64,000 nt of DNA. Source: Ceratothoa steindachneri. Its lineage: Eukaryota > Arthropoda > Malacostraca > Isopoda > Cymothoidae. Under the pieces are notes generated by a model, which was not told where the DNA came from, searched no databases, and was given only the letters and a program-made list of their open reading frames with translations. The stretch is taken from positions 44,322,894 to 44,386,893 of the forward strand of contig OZ018330.1 of the NCBI GenBank assembly GCA_963969495.1, in the 5' to 3' direction. This document shows, piece by piece, positions 1 through 10,688 of this stretch (position 1 is the first letter of the stretch; every line of letters starts with the position of its first letter). Made by a program: the position numbers and the translations under genes.

Positions 1-625
1 ACATAAGTTGAGAGAAGTGCTGCAATTGTTAGAGTTGCAAAAAAAGGTGATGCATGGAAAGGAGTGAGAGAATAAATAATGAGATAGGATAGAGGGTTTG
101 AGAAGTCTGAAAGAATGCATAGAGAAATGGACAAGAAATTGGAAAGAATCCTGAAGGAAATGGGAAAGAAGAATGGACTGATGGATGACAATGGGATGAA
201 ACTATGATAGACAGGAGAGAAGACAAAGTGACTTCAACTCCAGATGTTTAAGGAAATGAATGTCTGAAAGGATGATGAAGGATGGACAGAAGCACAAAAA
301 AAGGAAAGAGGAAGCAAAACACTAGGAATATCATGAAGGTGAAAATGAGCAAGAGTTTGGATTCTATACAAGAGTGAAGATGATAAAGAAAGAGAGGGTG
401 AAGAGAGTTCACCAGAAAGTGAAGCGAGTGTTAAGAAACAGATAGTGATCTAAGAGATATCAAGAATAAGCGTTTTATTTTATGGTTTGAAAGATGTGAA
501 TGAGTACTTTGCTGAGTTTAAAAGTTATTGTTGAAAGAAATTCCTAGAGAATGAACCAAAGGTATTAAGTGATGAGTTGGATGAATGTTTAGAGGGATGC
601 AAAAAATACTTCTAGGGGATAAGGG
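1..625 (+). pseudogene. Decayed gag relic, same family as Gypsy-2
   Basis: Read forward in shifting frames, short blocks match in order the gag protein encoded on the minus strand at 59.8-61.5 kb. IEGLRS appears near 88-105, an acidic-serine block (SSPESEASVKK) near 400-430, and VNEYFAEFKSYC followed by DELDECLEG at about 490-600; the Gypsy-2 gag has VNEFFREFERYC and SECLEE in the same order. There are many stops and frame changes, so it is a fossil. It lies antisense to, and downstream of, PHB2 exon 2. The match is by eye; the family link is likely and the left boundary is off the window. Confidence 0.6.
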
Positions 626-1074
626 GGAGGAAAAAAGGGTGAAGAGGGAGAGGGAGAGAATATGGGGGATAGAGGTTTATGGAAAATGGAGGAGGCGGGG
701 TAAAGAATGCACTGGAAATTCATACCAGTTTAATTTTCCACTTTAAAAAAAAAAAAAAAATATTCAAAAAATCATGTTCTAAAAATATAGGGTTATGGAT
801 ATGAATATTCTTTGGATGAGTGATTTACACAAAACTATTGATGATCCCATAACTTTGCCAAGTGGGTGGATATTTAAGTGATATGTTTGCAAATATAGGG
901 TTTGATGTAGAACCCAAAGTAGAACAGACATATAGTTATGCAAATCCAACAGTAGGCTTTTCAGAAAGTTTCAGCATTTTAGAATTACTAATAAAATAGT
1001 GATCCATATTATGGGATGCACAAATGAGATCTAAATGTTTATTTGCAATCCAACACTAAATGCAAAAAATGTAA
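626..1074. other. A/T- and purine-rich intronic DNA, nothing recognised
   Basis: G- and A-rich stretch (about 600-720) with a poly-A run near 745-760, then AT-rich sequence. No ORF, splice-bounded exon or repeat recognised. Taken as intron 2 of the PHB2 gene. Confidence 0.5.
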
Positions 1075-1480
1075 AATTCTAAAAAAAAATTTTTAGTTTG
1101 AACTATTATAAGATGATAGACATGTAAAAAAAGTTTACATAGGAAAGATAAAACATGAATTAAGGACATTAATTATTTTAAATTTATTGCAGCCCTCCAC
1201 AAGTTACTCTGAGTTTTGCATATCTATATGACTAATATGTAAAAAATCTATAGAAAAACCTTTCCTACACACAATATTTTAAAGAAAGGAAGTGAAACAT
1301 AATCCACCAAGTGCATATTCACCCAGCAGAGAAAGAAGGAAGGACAGCAAGATGAAGTGAATGAATAGAAAGAGGAGAATGTGTAAAATGATAAAAGAAA
1401 TGGCAAACTTCATATTACTATTATTGAATTAAATGTCTATCATCCTATAATAGTTCAAACTAAATTTTTTTTAGAGAATT
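1075..1480. mobile_element. MITE-like inverted repeat (about 400 bp)
   Basis: The arm at 1075-1123 and the reverse complement of 1433-1480 share about 45 matched positions with a few small gaps, including AGTTTGAACTATTATA and GATGATAGACAT. The AT-rich interior shows no coding potential. Terminal inverted repeats around a short non-coding core fit a MITE. No target-site duplication was convincingly seen, and the superfamily is unknown. It lies in intron 2 of PHB2. Confidence 0.6.
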
Positions 1481-1678
1481 GTAAATGTAACTAATATCTG
1501 AAAAGATTTGCCTAAAAATTAAGAAGTGAAAATACTTCAGGTAGTAGGGGCCACATGTATTAAAAGCTTCTATGAACATGGTAATACCAAAATTATTGGC
1601 ACCCAAATGTATGATGAGCTTAAACGTAACTAAGCTCATCATACATGGTCTTGATAAAACTTTATTAATCAAAATTAC

Positions 1679-1799
1679 CTAATATCATAAATTACTGGAT
1701 ACTGGAACCATGGAATACGGAAATGAAGACCTTCTGCATAAACATCCTGTTGAGTTCCTCCAATACGATTAAACATCACAGCTCTTTGACCACCTTCAA
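1679..1799 (-). CDS. PHB2: Prohibitin-2 homologue, exon 2 (partial gene)
   Basis: Prohibitin-2 forms ring complexes with prohibitin-1 in the mitochondrial inner membrane and acts as a scaffold and chaperone for respiratory-chain proteins and cristae. This 121-nt exon encodes about residues 43-83 at the start of the SPFH/prohibitin domain; [10 protein letters not shown] and [19 protein letters not shown] are near-identical to animal PHB2. The acceptor is TTTCAG before 1799 and the donor GTAATT after 1679 (minus strand). The exon begins at codon position 2 and ends at position 2 of an Arg codon, matching exon 1 phase. It has no stops or frameshifts, unlike all surrounding repeats. Remaining exons (YDI-R onward) would lie left of the window. 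Confidence 0.93.
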
Positions 1800-2041
1800 C
1801 TGAAATATATTAAATATGTCTAAAAATACAAAGCCGGTCAAATGATTAGGTGAAGTTATTTTCAGGTTTCTGCTGGAAATTTGTACAATAATGCAATTTT
1901 CATTGAATAGGAGGCTATTTTCAAATAAAGTAGCTATTTGTATAATAGTTGGTACCTAGCCTAAATGGAATGGGTAATTGCCTCAACTAATTCAATGCAA
2001 TAAAAACATTACTTATTAAATTATAAAAAATTAAAAATATA

Positions 2042-3334
2042 CGAGGGGCGGTCAATAAGTTTTGCGAATCGGCAGGGCAAAACAGAGGAAGAGGGATAGC
2101 TGTTTGTGGGGGTGTTAGGACAAGTTATGACAAGTCAGGATCTGCAGCCGCACACTCCTGCCTCGTCTATTGAAGTAGTAGCTGATCGCAGATTGTCAAT
2201 TACAAATTTTTCAACAATGGAGAAGGTTGAGCACCACGCAGTGATAAAAATTTTGACCAAGGAAGGCAAGAATGCAAAAGAGATCCATGAACGCATGGTT
2301 GCAGTGTACACCAACACCGCCCCTTTCTATGCAACCATTGCTCGCTGGAATAGGGAGTTCCGCCATGGTTGCGAGTCCCTTGAAGATGACCCCCATCCAG
2401 GACGCCCGTCAGATGTGACCAACAAGGACAATGTGGCCCGTGTGGAGAGGATGATCCTCAAAAATCGACGGGTGAAGGTCGAAGAAATCGGGTGAGAACT
2501 TGGAATATCACATGGAAGTGTTATCAACATCATCCATGACAATTTGGCCATGACCAAGGTCTCTCTGCCTGTTGGGTCCCTAGAAACCTCACGCCCCATG
2601 ATCGACTTCAACGTTGTCAAAGTTCGGAGGAGCTGCTGCTCCTGTACAACCAAGACCCAGCGGGATTCGAATCACGCATAGTGACAGGTAATGAAACGTG
2701 GGTCCATCACTGGGATCCCGAGACCAAGCTCGAAAGCATGGGCTGGAAGCACAGGGGATCTCTGACCCCCATCAAGTTCCAGACCCAACCCTCAGCCGGG
2801 AAGATCATGGCCACCATCTTCTGGAATTCTGAGGGAGTGTTGATGGTGGACTATGCGCCTCGTGGAAGGACCATCACAGGCCAATATTACGCTGAGGAAC
2901 TGGCTGGGTTGAAGAAGTGCATCCGTCGTAAGCGGCACGGCAAGTTAACACGCAGTGTTCTGCTCCTCCACGACAGTGCCCCTGTCCACAAGGCCAGATT
3001 TGCACAAGCTGCCCTGCGCGAGTGCGGATTCGAGGAGCTCAACCATCCCCCCTATAGTCCAGATCTGGCCCCTAGCAACTACTTTTTATTCTGCCAGCTC
3101 AAGGCTGCACTGCATGAATGCCGGTTTGGGGACGATGAAGATGTCCAGCTCGCCGTCTAGGAGTGGATTGAACAGCAGTCGGGAGATTTCTGGTTGCCGG
3201 GAATTCAAAGCCTCAGGGACAAGTGGCGCAAGTGCATTGAAGTCTAGGGTAGTTATATTGAAAAATAATAGAACACTTTTCCTCATATCTTGTTTCCTTA
3301 TATCCAAATTGCAAAACTTATTTACCGCCCCTCG
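2042..3334 (+). mobile_element. Mariner element, full length (mariner copy 1)
   Basis: The terminal inverted repeats begin CGAGGGGCGGTCAATAAG and end with the complement, CTTATTTACCGCCCCTCG. They are flanked by TA at 2040-2041 and 3335-3336, the mariner target duplication. The length of 1293 bp is typical for the family. It is the only one of three mariner copies here that keeps the central catalytic region; the others share a 362-bp deletion corresponding to about 2624-2985. Confidence 0.93.
2217..3229 (+). pseudogene. Mariner transposase, broken
   Basis: The start MEKVEH at 2217 was chosen by comparison with the other copies. An N-terminal HTH (VIKILTKEGKNAKEIHERM) and a second DNA-binding segment with GRPSDV are readable. 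A TGA at 2493-2495 and a frameshift near 2561 interrupt it; the catalytic part resumes at about 2570. The first catalytic Asp site reads TGNETW (D to N), the second is LLLHDSAP (D kept), and the third, 34 residues further on, reads LAPSNYFLF (D to N). A TAG at 3158-3160 cuts the C-terminus before EWIEQQSGDFW. Two of the three metal-binding residues are lost, so it cannot be active. Confidence 0.9.
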
Positions 3335-3359
3335 TATGTATACCAAATTTTAATCATAT

Positions 3360-6075
3360 ATCACCATCATCATTTTTAAAGGCTCCATACATGCTTGCAT
3401 GTGTCAGCCTTATTTAGGTAATGGCAGCTTTCTATGTTGCTCAATCTCTGGCTGTTTCTTTATTCAAACTCGTATATCTGAGGTCCCTCTGTATGACCTC
3501 ATTCCACATCTTCCTCTGCCTCCCTCTGGCTGCTACACCCCCATCTCCAAACTTCTAACACCCTTCACCCAATTATTATCCTCTCCACATGACCAAACCA
3601 ATTCAGTCTGCTTCTTCCCAGTGCCACACTAATGCATTCTATCCCCAATCTATTCCTTAATTAACAGTTTGCAATGTCATTTCCAGGCCAATTCAGAGAT
3701 TGACCCAGCACCTTGCCCTGCACTGATCATATCTCCCAGATAGTAAACTCCTCTACACATTCAAGTGACAAACCTTGAAATACAATCCTCTCCTGTCTCC
3801 TCACCTCTACACACAGTGCACTGAAACTCTCCCAACATTCTGTAGCCTACCCCTGATACCACCACTACATCTTTTATGCACCCACAAACCACATCCATTA
3901 CACTAGAGTTATTCCCTACCCCTCTTTGACAGACTGCACATGGCCACATACCCTCAATGATGTCATTACCACCACCCACTCTTGAAATCATTATCTTTGT
4001 TTTATCCAAATTCACTCTCAGCCCCATGGAATTCATCCTTTCCCTCCACAACCTAAGCTTCTCAAGTGCCTTCCTCTAACCCTCAGCAATCAACACTATG
4101 TCGTCAGCATATAACTTGAATGGCAATCCTGTTCTAAAATTCTGGGACAGCACTTCCAGGACCATAACAAAGAGCAAGCAACTCAAAACAGATCCTGTAT
4201 GCAAACCAACCTTCACAGAGAAGTCATTACTCAATTCTCCATTTACCATCACCTGGGTTGTTGAACCTTCGTACATAGCTATGACCACCCTAACCAACCA
4301 CTCCTCAATCCCTAATTTTCTCATTGCCCACCTCCCACATCTCTCAGTAGTTGGTATCCTATCAAAAGCCTTTTCCAGGTCAACAAAAATATAATACAAC
4401 GCTCTTTTCCTAGCGATGTACTTCTCCTGGAGCTGTCTAACTATAAATATAGCATCCGTGGTTCCTTTTCCATGGATGAACCCAAACTGCATGTCATCCT
4501 TTCCCTAATCATTTCTTCTAGACCATGCTCCATAACTTTCATAACATGATCAAGGAACTTTATACCTCTGTAGCTACCCCTTTCTAGCGCATCACCTTCA
4601 CCCTTATACACATTCACAGTCTTTTGGTACAGCAATATCATATATGACAGCATTTATAAGATCCATAACCAACTGCACACCGATATCGCCAGACTTTCAA
4701 CATCTCTACATTTATCTCAGCAACACCTGCTGCCTTACCCTCTGGCATGTGATGGATGGCTCTGCTCACCATTTGGTCCTCAATTGATGACTGCCAGCCA
4801 GCCACAGATTCTGCGGAATCCACAAGTTTCCTGTCCCATTCAAATTCTATGTTTAATAAACAATTATAGTGTTCCCCCAGAGCCTTTTTTATATCATCCT
4901 GCCCAACCACAACTCTACCATCATCATTTTTAATGCACTGTTCACCCATATCATTATTTTCATTTTTCATCTGCCTAGCCAGGTTAAACACCCTTTTCCT
5001 GCCCTCAGCACCATTGAGGCTCTCAAGAAGAGGTTTTGGAGCCTCTGACTTAGCCTTATACACTTCCTGACTTGCCCTTCTTTTCGCTGCCAAGTATACT
5101 TCTTTACTCCCACCCTGCTTCAAAGCCATAAATGATCTTTTCTCCTTCACTGCAACCTCAACTTCCTCATTCCACCACCCACCTGGTGTCTAAGTGGACC
5201 TCTTGACAATCCACAAACCTGTTCAGTGGCTTTTAGAAGGTTATCTTTCAGTCTCCCATATGGCTCCCTCACACTTCTGTCAGTCTCTCTATCCTCCACC
5301 GCTAGCGTACCAAACTCCTTGTAAAAAGCCTCCCTCACTTCCTGATTTTTAAGCTTCCAAACCTTACTCCCAGGCACAAACACCCTCCTCCTGACCTGCA
5401 ATTTCCTTAACCAAAGGTCACACACCAGTAACTTATGTTGCTGTACACTGTCCACTGGGTATCACTTTAACATCGTTCACTAATTTTCTCTCTCTTCTTC
5501 TAACCATAAAATAGTCTATGTGACTACTGCTGTATATGTGACCAGTTTGTTTCTCTCTTTTCTGAACAGGGTGTTACAATCAACCGTGTCCATTGCTTAA
5601 CCAAATTCTAGAATTTGCTTGCCATCCACATTCCTAGTGCCAAATCCACAACCTCCATGCACTCCTTCACACCCCAGTGCCTCCACCCCAACAGGTTCAT
5701 TCAGGTCTCCTTACAGGATCACCATCTCACTCTCTGCCATGCCACCAACAACTCTGATCAACTTGTCCAAACTAATCCTTGACTGCAGCATCCAAGCCTA
5801 CTTGGGGTGCATACACATATAACATATGATTACTTTATTGAAATTTAACTTTAATTCATTGTCATTAAATCTATTCACACACGTAACATGCTCTTTCCAC
5901 TTCTCTGCTAATATAACACTGACACTGCCATAACCGTTAGTATTTCTCCCCCTCCATCCATGTTCTTGCACACAGCATATGTCCATGTTTCTCTGCAATA
6001 GGGTCTCAACCACCTAACCCTATCTACCCACATTCTAATTAGCAATTCTCAGCTTCTGCTAGGAGACTGAGTCCC
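3360..6075 (-). mobile_element. RTE-like LINE, decayed
   Basis: Minus-strand order is endonuclease (about 6060-5460), linker (5455-4638), reverse transcriptase (4653-4076) and a C-terminal Cys-rich part (4051-3761). The 3' end is a short GATGATGGTGAT repeat tail (about 3355-3380), as in RTE-type elements. It abuts the mariner in PHB2 intron 1. An internal deletion is likely between the Cys-rich part and the final segment that reads NWVKGVRSLE. Clade placement is tentative. Confidence 0.8.
3761..6013 (-). pseudogene. LINE endonuclease-reverse transcriptase, broken
   Basis: The endonuclease signature NMDICCVQEHGWRG lies near 5990-5940, with a GDLNEPVG-type motif near 5710. RT blocks at 4492-4076 include FGFIHGKGTTDAIFIVRQLQ, FVDLEKAFDRIP, the QGSVLSP-like box (here TGSVLSC) and the catalytic YADDIVLIAEG. 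A degenerate CAVCQRGVG zinc-finger-like patch follows near 3950. At least six frame changes or stops break the frame. The family copies its RNA at a nicked target (target-primed reverse transcription); this copy is dead. Confidence 0.82.
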
Positions 6076-6389
6076 ATTCCCACAAGATTTAACCCGCGGA
6101 TGTATCAGTGGCCTCAGAGCATCCTGCCGGGACAACTACAGAGAAACCGGTCCAAGCATGCCATTTTTCACCAACTGGCAAGGCAGCCTTCTAGGCTGCT
6201 ACTCCTAGGTTCAGGTCCCCAACTATTGGGTGGAAGTGACATCCTGAAAAAACACATACCCTGAACCCTCTGACACAAGTCCAAGGACCCCAGTTCCAAC
6301 CATACACATTATAACTAGAGGGCCCACTTACCATCCCCCCTTCAAGAAGCCACCAAATAGGTAGCAGTAGCAAATTGTGGGCTGCTCTT

Positions 6390-8340
6390 GGAAGTAAGGC
6401 CTCACAGACAGCATTTTCCAGCTAAAGCAAAGAATTGGCCATGGGGTGGAACTTGCGGAAGCGACACAGGGGATAGGTAACATACATTGTCCAGGAAAAG
6501 GCTAATTTAAGATTTACCAATTTCTCTAACCTGCGTATGCAAGTTGGATATGCAGGTTAGAGAAATTGGGCAGAAATAGGCTGGGATAGAATGATCTCTC
6601 TTTGGATGGTAAAAGTGGAGGATAGTAACCATTTGCAGGAGTCTGGGAGGATACTCCCAGTCCAGATCCTATTGAACACATCTAACAAAAAGGACATGCC
6701 TCACTAACTTAGATATTGAAGCATGGCATATGAGTGTGTCCAGACAAGAGGTGGTGTCCAAAGATGAAGCAAGAGCAAAACACAACTCAGATTAAACATG
6801 TCCAGAAGGGTTCTCCACCTCTGGAGGTAAAGTCCAGTAAACAGCCTTCAGCAACCTCAAAACATGCAATGAATGCTGTTGGAGCAGCATCCCAGCTAGG
6901 GAATGTGGAAATAGCAGTTGCAAAGGACTACACCAAGGATGTGGGGTCTGAGATTGCAGTCCAATTTGCCTGGAGGATCAAAGGGGGTCCTGCGAGAACT
7001 TGCCCCAAATCCTTTTGACTGGATTCCACACCTCTGGGTCTTCCTATTAAGAAGACACATATTAACTAAATTTATTTGGGCATTAGTTGCCTTGTGAGTG
7101 GTTGTATATGTGTGCAAGGGAATTGGACATGATCAACTTGGGGCATGGAGTTGATTAGAGATATTAAGAGGTTTTTGAGTATGAGGCATTTTCTGGGAGA
7201 ATGTAATTTTTTATTTAATCACTGATCTATTTATTTGTATATTGCATAGGTTAAGGTTTTTGGTTCTGTATCCTCACATATATTTTAGTCATTTTGGGGT
7301 TTGGGTGTCTAATAAAGTTTGCTGGTATCCCTAAGTAAGTGAGAGGAAAGAGACTGGAGGGTTTCCAGGATCCATTGACACAACCTGTCCTGGGATTGAT
7401 AGTTTTCCCAGAGGTGGTACCTATCCTTAAAATTTCTGAGGAGAAAAGGTTTCAGGAACTATACAAGGACACGGAAGCCCCCAGCATTGAAGTCAGATGA
7501 TGGTGCTATGTATGTAGAAATAAAAGCATACCTATCCATGTGTAACCTAAAAAGAGGTAATCACACCAGGTAGAAGAATGGAGACATGCCTCCATCATTG
7601 GTAATGGGGTGGCAAAACATTTATACCTTGGGAGGTGGCAGGGGGCATGCATCCACCATGATCTACTGTAGAGAGATAGCTAAGAGGAAATGGGAGGAAA
7701 TGAGCCTCTGTAGCTGCTCCCTTTAGGGGATGCAGGGGGCCTCTTTGAAGTGAAGACCCTCTATGGCTGTTGGCCATAGAAGTTGCAGCCACCTATAAGG
7801 ACTTACTGGGATAGGTTGGGCTCACCGCTTCAGAGGCAGAGATGCCATTTCTCTGACTTGCCCCATCTAGACTTGGGTGGGGTTGTGGGAGCCAAATCTT
7901 ACATGGGGCTCTCCTCCTTTCAGGAGAAAGTCTTAGAAAGCCCCAAAAGACACACTCATAACCATGAGTAGAGGGCCTTTTTTTTAATCATGAGGCATAG
8001 GATGTCCCAGGTCATGATAGGACCAAGTCTTTACCCTAGAAAAAAGAGTGTTGCTCCGCAGCCTGAATGACCTTTATTAAAAGGGGACGGGGACCCTAGA
8101 AAAAGAATGTTTCATGTGTAGGGCCACATGTCCAACACAAAAGAAAGTAAAATAAAATGAAGGCCAGCCACTACCTAAAATCAGTCAGTCCACAGATCTG
8201 CATACACCAATCCATCCCAAGTACAAGAGACAAGTGATATGGACCTGGCTCCTCCCAGTCCCAAAAGATCCCCCAGACTGTGCTGTACAGTCTGGGTGGC
8301 CACATAGTCATTGCATGATATAATTTAGATGCTGATTATA
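6390..8340 (-). mobile_element. LINE-A-related relic, rearranged
   Basis: The plus-strand text of 6395-7020 matches the antisense of LINE-A at about 11640-12300 (shared GGTGGAACTTGCGGAAG and the reverse-frame stretch EVKSSKQPSATS). 7560-7800 matches the ORF2 start region near 13075-13380, and 7990-8035 matches ORF1 near 13880-13930. A last piece, 8180-8310, matches the RNase H 3' region near 9740-9870, which is out of order for a single insertion. Long stretches, notably 7040-7550, are diverged or replaced. There is no open frame. Confidence 0.72.
6518..6568. repeat. Perfect 17-bp inverted repeat, 17-nt loop
   Basis: CAATTTCTCTAACCTGC at 6518-6534 is exactly complementary to 6552-6568. The matching site in LINE-A (about 11766-11810) is only an imperfect hairpin. 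Confidence 0.85.
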
Positions 8341-8344
8341 CCAT

Positions 8345-8455
8345 GGTAGTGGGTTTCTGGGATGTTGGATACTCTGAGTGAGATAACCTTTGATAAGCCT
8401 AAGTGGCTTTTCTCATCCTTTACCTTATTTTATGCTAAAACCCTAAAAATTAAGC
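8345..8455 (+). mobile_element. CR1-like LINE 3' UTR scrap
   Basis: GTGGCTTTTCTCATCC and flanks match the 3' UTR of the CR1-like copy at about 43855-43880. No coding sequence. It sits just inside PHB2 intron 1, about 75 bp from the exon 1 donor. Confidence 0.55.
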
Positions 8456-8526
8456 CTCACCCTATCGCCTGGTACAAATAGGCATAAGGGAAGAGATTGT
8501 ACTTAACTATAAAAAAAGATACATAC

Positions 8527-8653
8527 CTGTATATATTGACTGAGTCATTCCATATGCTGCAGCACCAGCAGTAGCTAAAAGTTTGAGACCAATTCCTAGT
8601 CCCCGAGGTCCTTTAGCAAACCTTCCAGCCAAATCATTAAGTTTATCAGCCAT
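8527..8653 (-). CDS. PHB2: Prohibitin-2 homologue, exon 1 with start codon
   Basis: The ATG at 8653-8651 opens 42 codons plus one base. The protein begins MADKLNDLAGRFAKGPRGLG and continues through LKLLATAGAAAYG to SIYT. This matches the PHB2 N-terminus, with a basic segment followed by a hydrophobic anchor (about residues 21-38) that tethers the protein in the mitochondrial inner membrane. The donor GTATGT follows at 8526. The last base G joins TT of exon 2 to give Val, continuing into VEGG as in other prohibitin-2 proteins. Prohibitin-1 lacks this N-terminal extension, which supports PHB2. A 5' UTR or promoter could not be defined upstream. Confidence 0.93.
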
Positions 8654-9060
8654 TATATTTAAACTGGTGATAAGTTAATCAAATATATAAATGGTCTTTA
8701 ACAGTATCCAAGAGCTTTGGAAGACTTTCAAGTAGATTCAATGAAAAAAGAAAATGACCCAATTTTTATTCACAAATAAATTTTTCTGTGGAGAGAAAAT
8801 TGAATTATAGAATAATTTCAACTGTTATAATACTGTAATGTTTTATCAATTTCCTGATATAATTTTATATATTTTTATTGCAGGAACTCTTCTGGCAAAC
8901 ACTGGCAAGGGCACAGCTGCTGAAATCACACAAAATGGCCAAACTTTAAAGACAAAAAATTATCTACACACACAACTCAGTTCAAAGAGAGAGAGGGGGG
9001 GGGGACATTCCTTTGGGGGCCTATGCATGCAGTCAGCAATTTAAATAGTTACTATGGAGT
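8654..9060. other. Region upstream of PHB2, nothing firm
   Basis: AT-rich, with a short GA/G run at about 8988-9003. It should contain the PHB2 5' UTR or a further 5' intron (a CACCAG acceptor-like site lies about 10 nt before the ATG on the minus strand). No core promoter motif could be defended. Confidence 0.4.
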
Positions 9061-9117
9061 GGAACTATAGGAATTCCATCCAGGAGTCAGGACAGGCCAT
9101 AGCAACCCTGCCAGGTA

Positions 9118-9440
9118 TTGAGGGAAGTTATCAGTGGCTTACCTCAGGAATCCCTTCTAGGCCCTTTATTATTCGTAGTTTATATAAATGATCTTGAGGA
9201 GGCTGTAAATAGCAAAGTGTCAATTTTTGCTGATGACACTAAATTGGCAGCTGTAGTCAAAGATGTTGAGGGTAGCTTTAAAGTGCAGAGTGACTTAAAT
9301 AAGTTATTAGCTTGGGCTCAGAGGTTGCAAATGACTTTTAACCTTAAAAAATGCAAAGTTCTTAACATGGGATAATATGGAATTCAGTTGAGGATGAGAA
9401 GGACTTAGGCATAGTAGTAGATAGGTCACTGAAGTTTTCA
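9118..9440 (+). pseudogene. CR1-like LINE reverse transcriptase, left half
   Basis: RT blocks run SGLPQESLLGPLLFVVYINDL, then FADDTKLAAVV (the F-A-D-D catalytic box), then MTFNLKKCKVLNMG, then a weaker EKDLG-type segment. The frame stops at 9373. The same element resumes at 15863 after the LINE-A insertion. It is 5'-truncated: nothing upstream of about 9060 belongs to it. CR1-like is a judgement from these blocks and the C-terminal motifs in the right half. Confidence 0.85.
9428..9440. repeat. Target-site duplication of LINE-A, left copy
   Basis: ACTGAAGTTTTCA, identical to 15863-15875, immediately before the poly-T (minus-strand poly-A) of LINE-A. Confidence 0.95.
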
Positions 9441-9681
9441 TTTTTTTTTTTTTTAATTTTATGGAGCCCATCTGGCAACTACCCACTTGGGCATAAGTCG
9501 CCGAAAAACACGACAGCCTAGAACTAGGCTACTTTAAAGTAAAAATATGAAAACTTAACAATGATATAAAGTGGAAAAACTTAACAATCGAAGCAATCTC
9601 CGGCAGCAGGGGGAGGTCCCCCTCACCCCGGTGCAGGAGAGTGCAACCTACAAACAAAACAATAACAAAAAAAAAGGAACC

Positions 9682-10671
9682 TTAAATAAAGGGGAGAAGG
9701 CAGGCCTCCCCCCAAAAGTCAATAAGTCTACCAGTCATGGTGCACGCACTCGTCCCGAGTACAAGGGACAGGCGGTAGCGACCCCACCCATCCCGGTACC
9801 GAGACAGGTATCGTGCGCGAAGATCACCCAGACTGGGACATTCGACAAGAATATGCCGAACAGTCTGGGGGACAGCGCAGTCGTTGCAATAGGGCGCATG
9901 CGAGCGCTCCATCAAGTAGCGATGCGTCACACGAGTGTGTCCAATTCGAAGACGACAGAAAGCAACCTGAAGCCGGCGAGGCATTGGGGGATAGATCCAT
10001 GGGAACAGTCGCGGCGCAATGGCACGCAACTTTAAGTTCCCTTCGACCGTCTCCCATCTTCTTTGCCAAGCAGTCTGAAGAGCTGCCCGTATTCCTGCCA
10101 TGTAGTTGGTGTGAGGAAGAGCGAAACGCTGGTCCGGTCGCAGAGTCCTCGCGGACTCTTTGGAACCCTCATTGGCGCGCTCATTCCCCACAATTCCTAC
10201 ATGTCCAGGAACCCAGCAGAAGATAATCTCGACATCTGCCCGGCTCGCCAAAACCGTGGCGTCACGGATATCGCGAACCAGGGGATGCGGAGATTCCAAT
10301 GCCCAGAGAGCACTCAGGGCGCTTTGTGAGTCGCTATAGATCACAATCCGGTCTCCGAACCGGGCACGTCGCGTAATCTCCCGTACCGAGTGGTGTATTG
10401 CCACCAGCTCGGCCGTGAAGACAGACGCAGCGCCTGGTAGAGCCCCGCTGACTTCAAACAGAGGGGATACGGCGTGGAAGCCGACCCCCTCTTGGGACTT
10501 GGAGCCATCCGTATACACTGGCACGGTTCCAGCGTGACACGATGTGTGCTCCAAAAAGGTCGAACGCAATACTCCCAGCGCAGTACAAGCTTTGGGAGCA
10601 GAGGCGTGGCGACAAATAGCCAAATGTGGTACCCTCCAGGGTGGCGTCCTGGGCAAAACCAGGGGCGCCAC
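9682..10671 (-). pseudogene. LINE-A RNase H domain and C-terminal Cys-His motif
   Basis: It removes the RNA strand of the hybrid. Catalytic sites are PVYTDGSKS (D), VFTAELVAI (E) and IVIYSDSQSAL (D). The fourth site reads GNERANEG where GNERADEG is expected, so D has become N. The C-terminus holds YCNDCAVPQTVRHILVECPSLG, a Cys-Cys-His-Cys motif typical of this LINE group. The domain is open for 329 residues but out of frame with the RT, so it was probably part of ORF2 before one frameshift near 10680. Confidence 0.88.
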
Positions 10672-10688
10672 CGGCCCGAGAGCTATAT

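Larger units (their letters stand above)
1800..8526 (-). other. PHB2 intron 1 (6.7 kb), filled with transposons
   Basis: Bounded by GTATGT at 8526-8521 and TTTCAG at 1805-1800 (minus strand). It holds a mariner, an RTE-like LINE, an I-like LINE relic and a CR1 3' tail. 1800-2039 is AT-rich with nothing recognised. Confidence 0.85.

Noticed and set aside
1460..1672. Minus-strand frame with VLSRP, tempting as the next PHB2 exon
   Set aside because: Only five residues resemble PHB2, it lies partly over the MITE arm, and the donor at 1678 ends exon 2 properly.
8838..9044. Possible exon after a TTTTATTGCAG acceptor
   Set aside because: Plus strand, opposite to PHB2; no recognisable protein and no donor supporting it.
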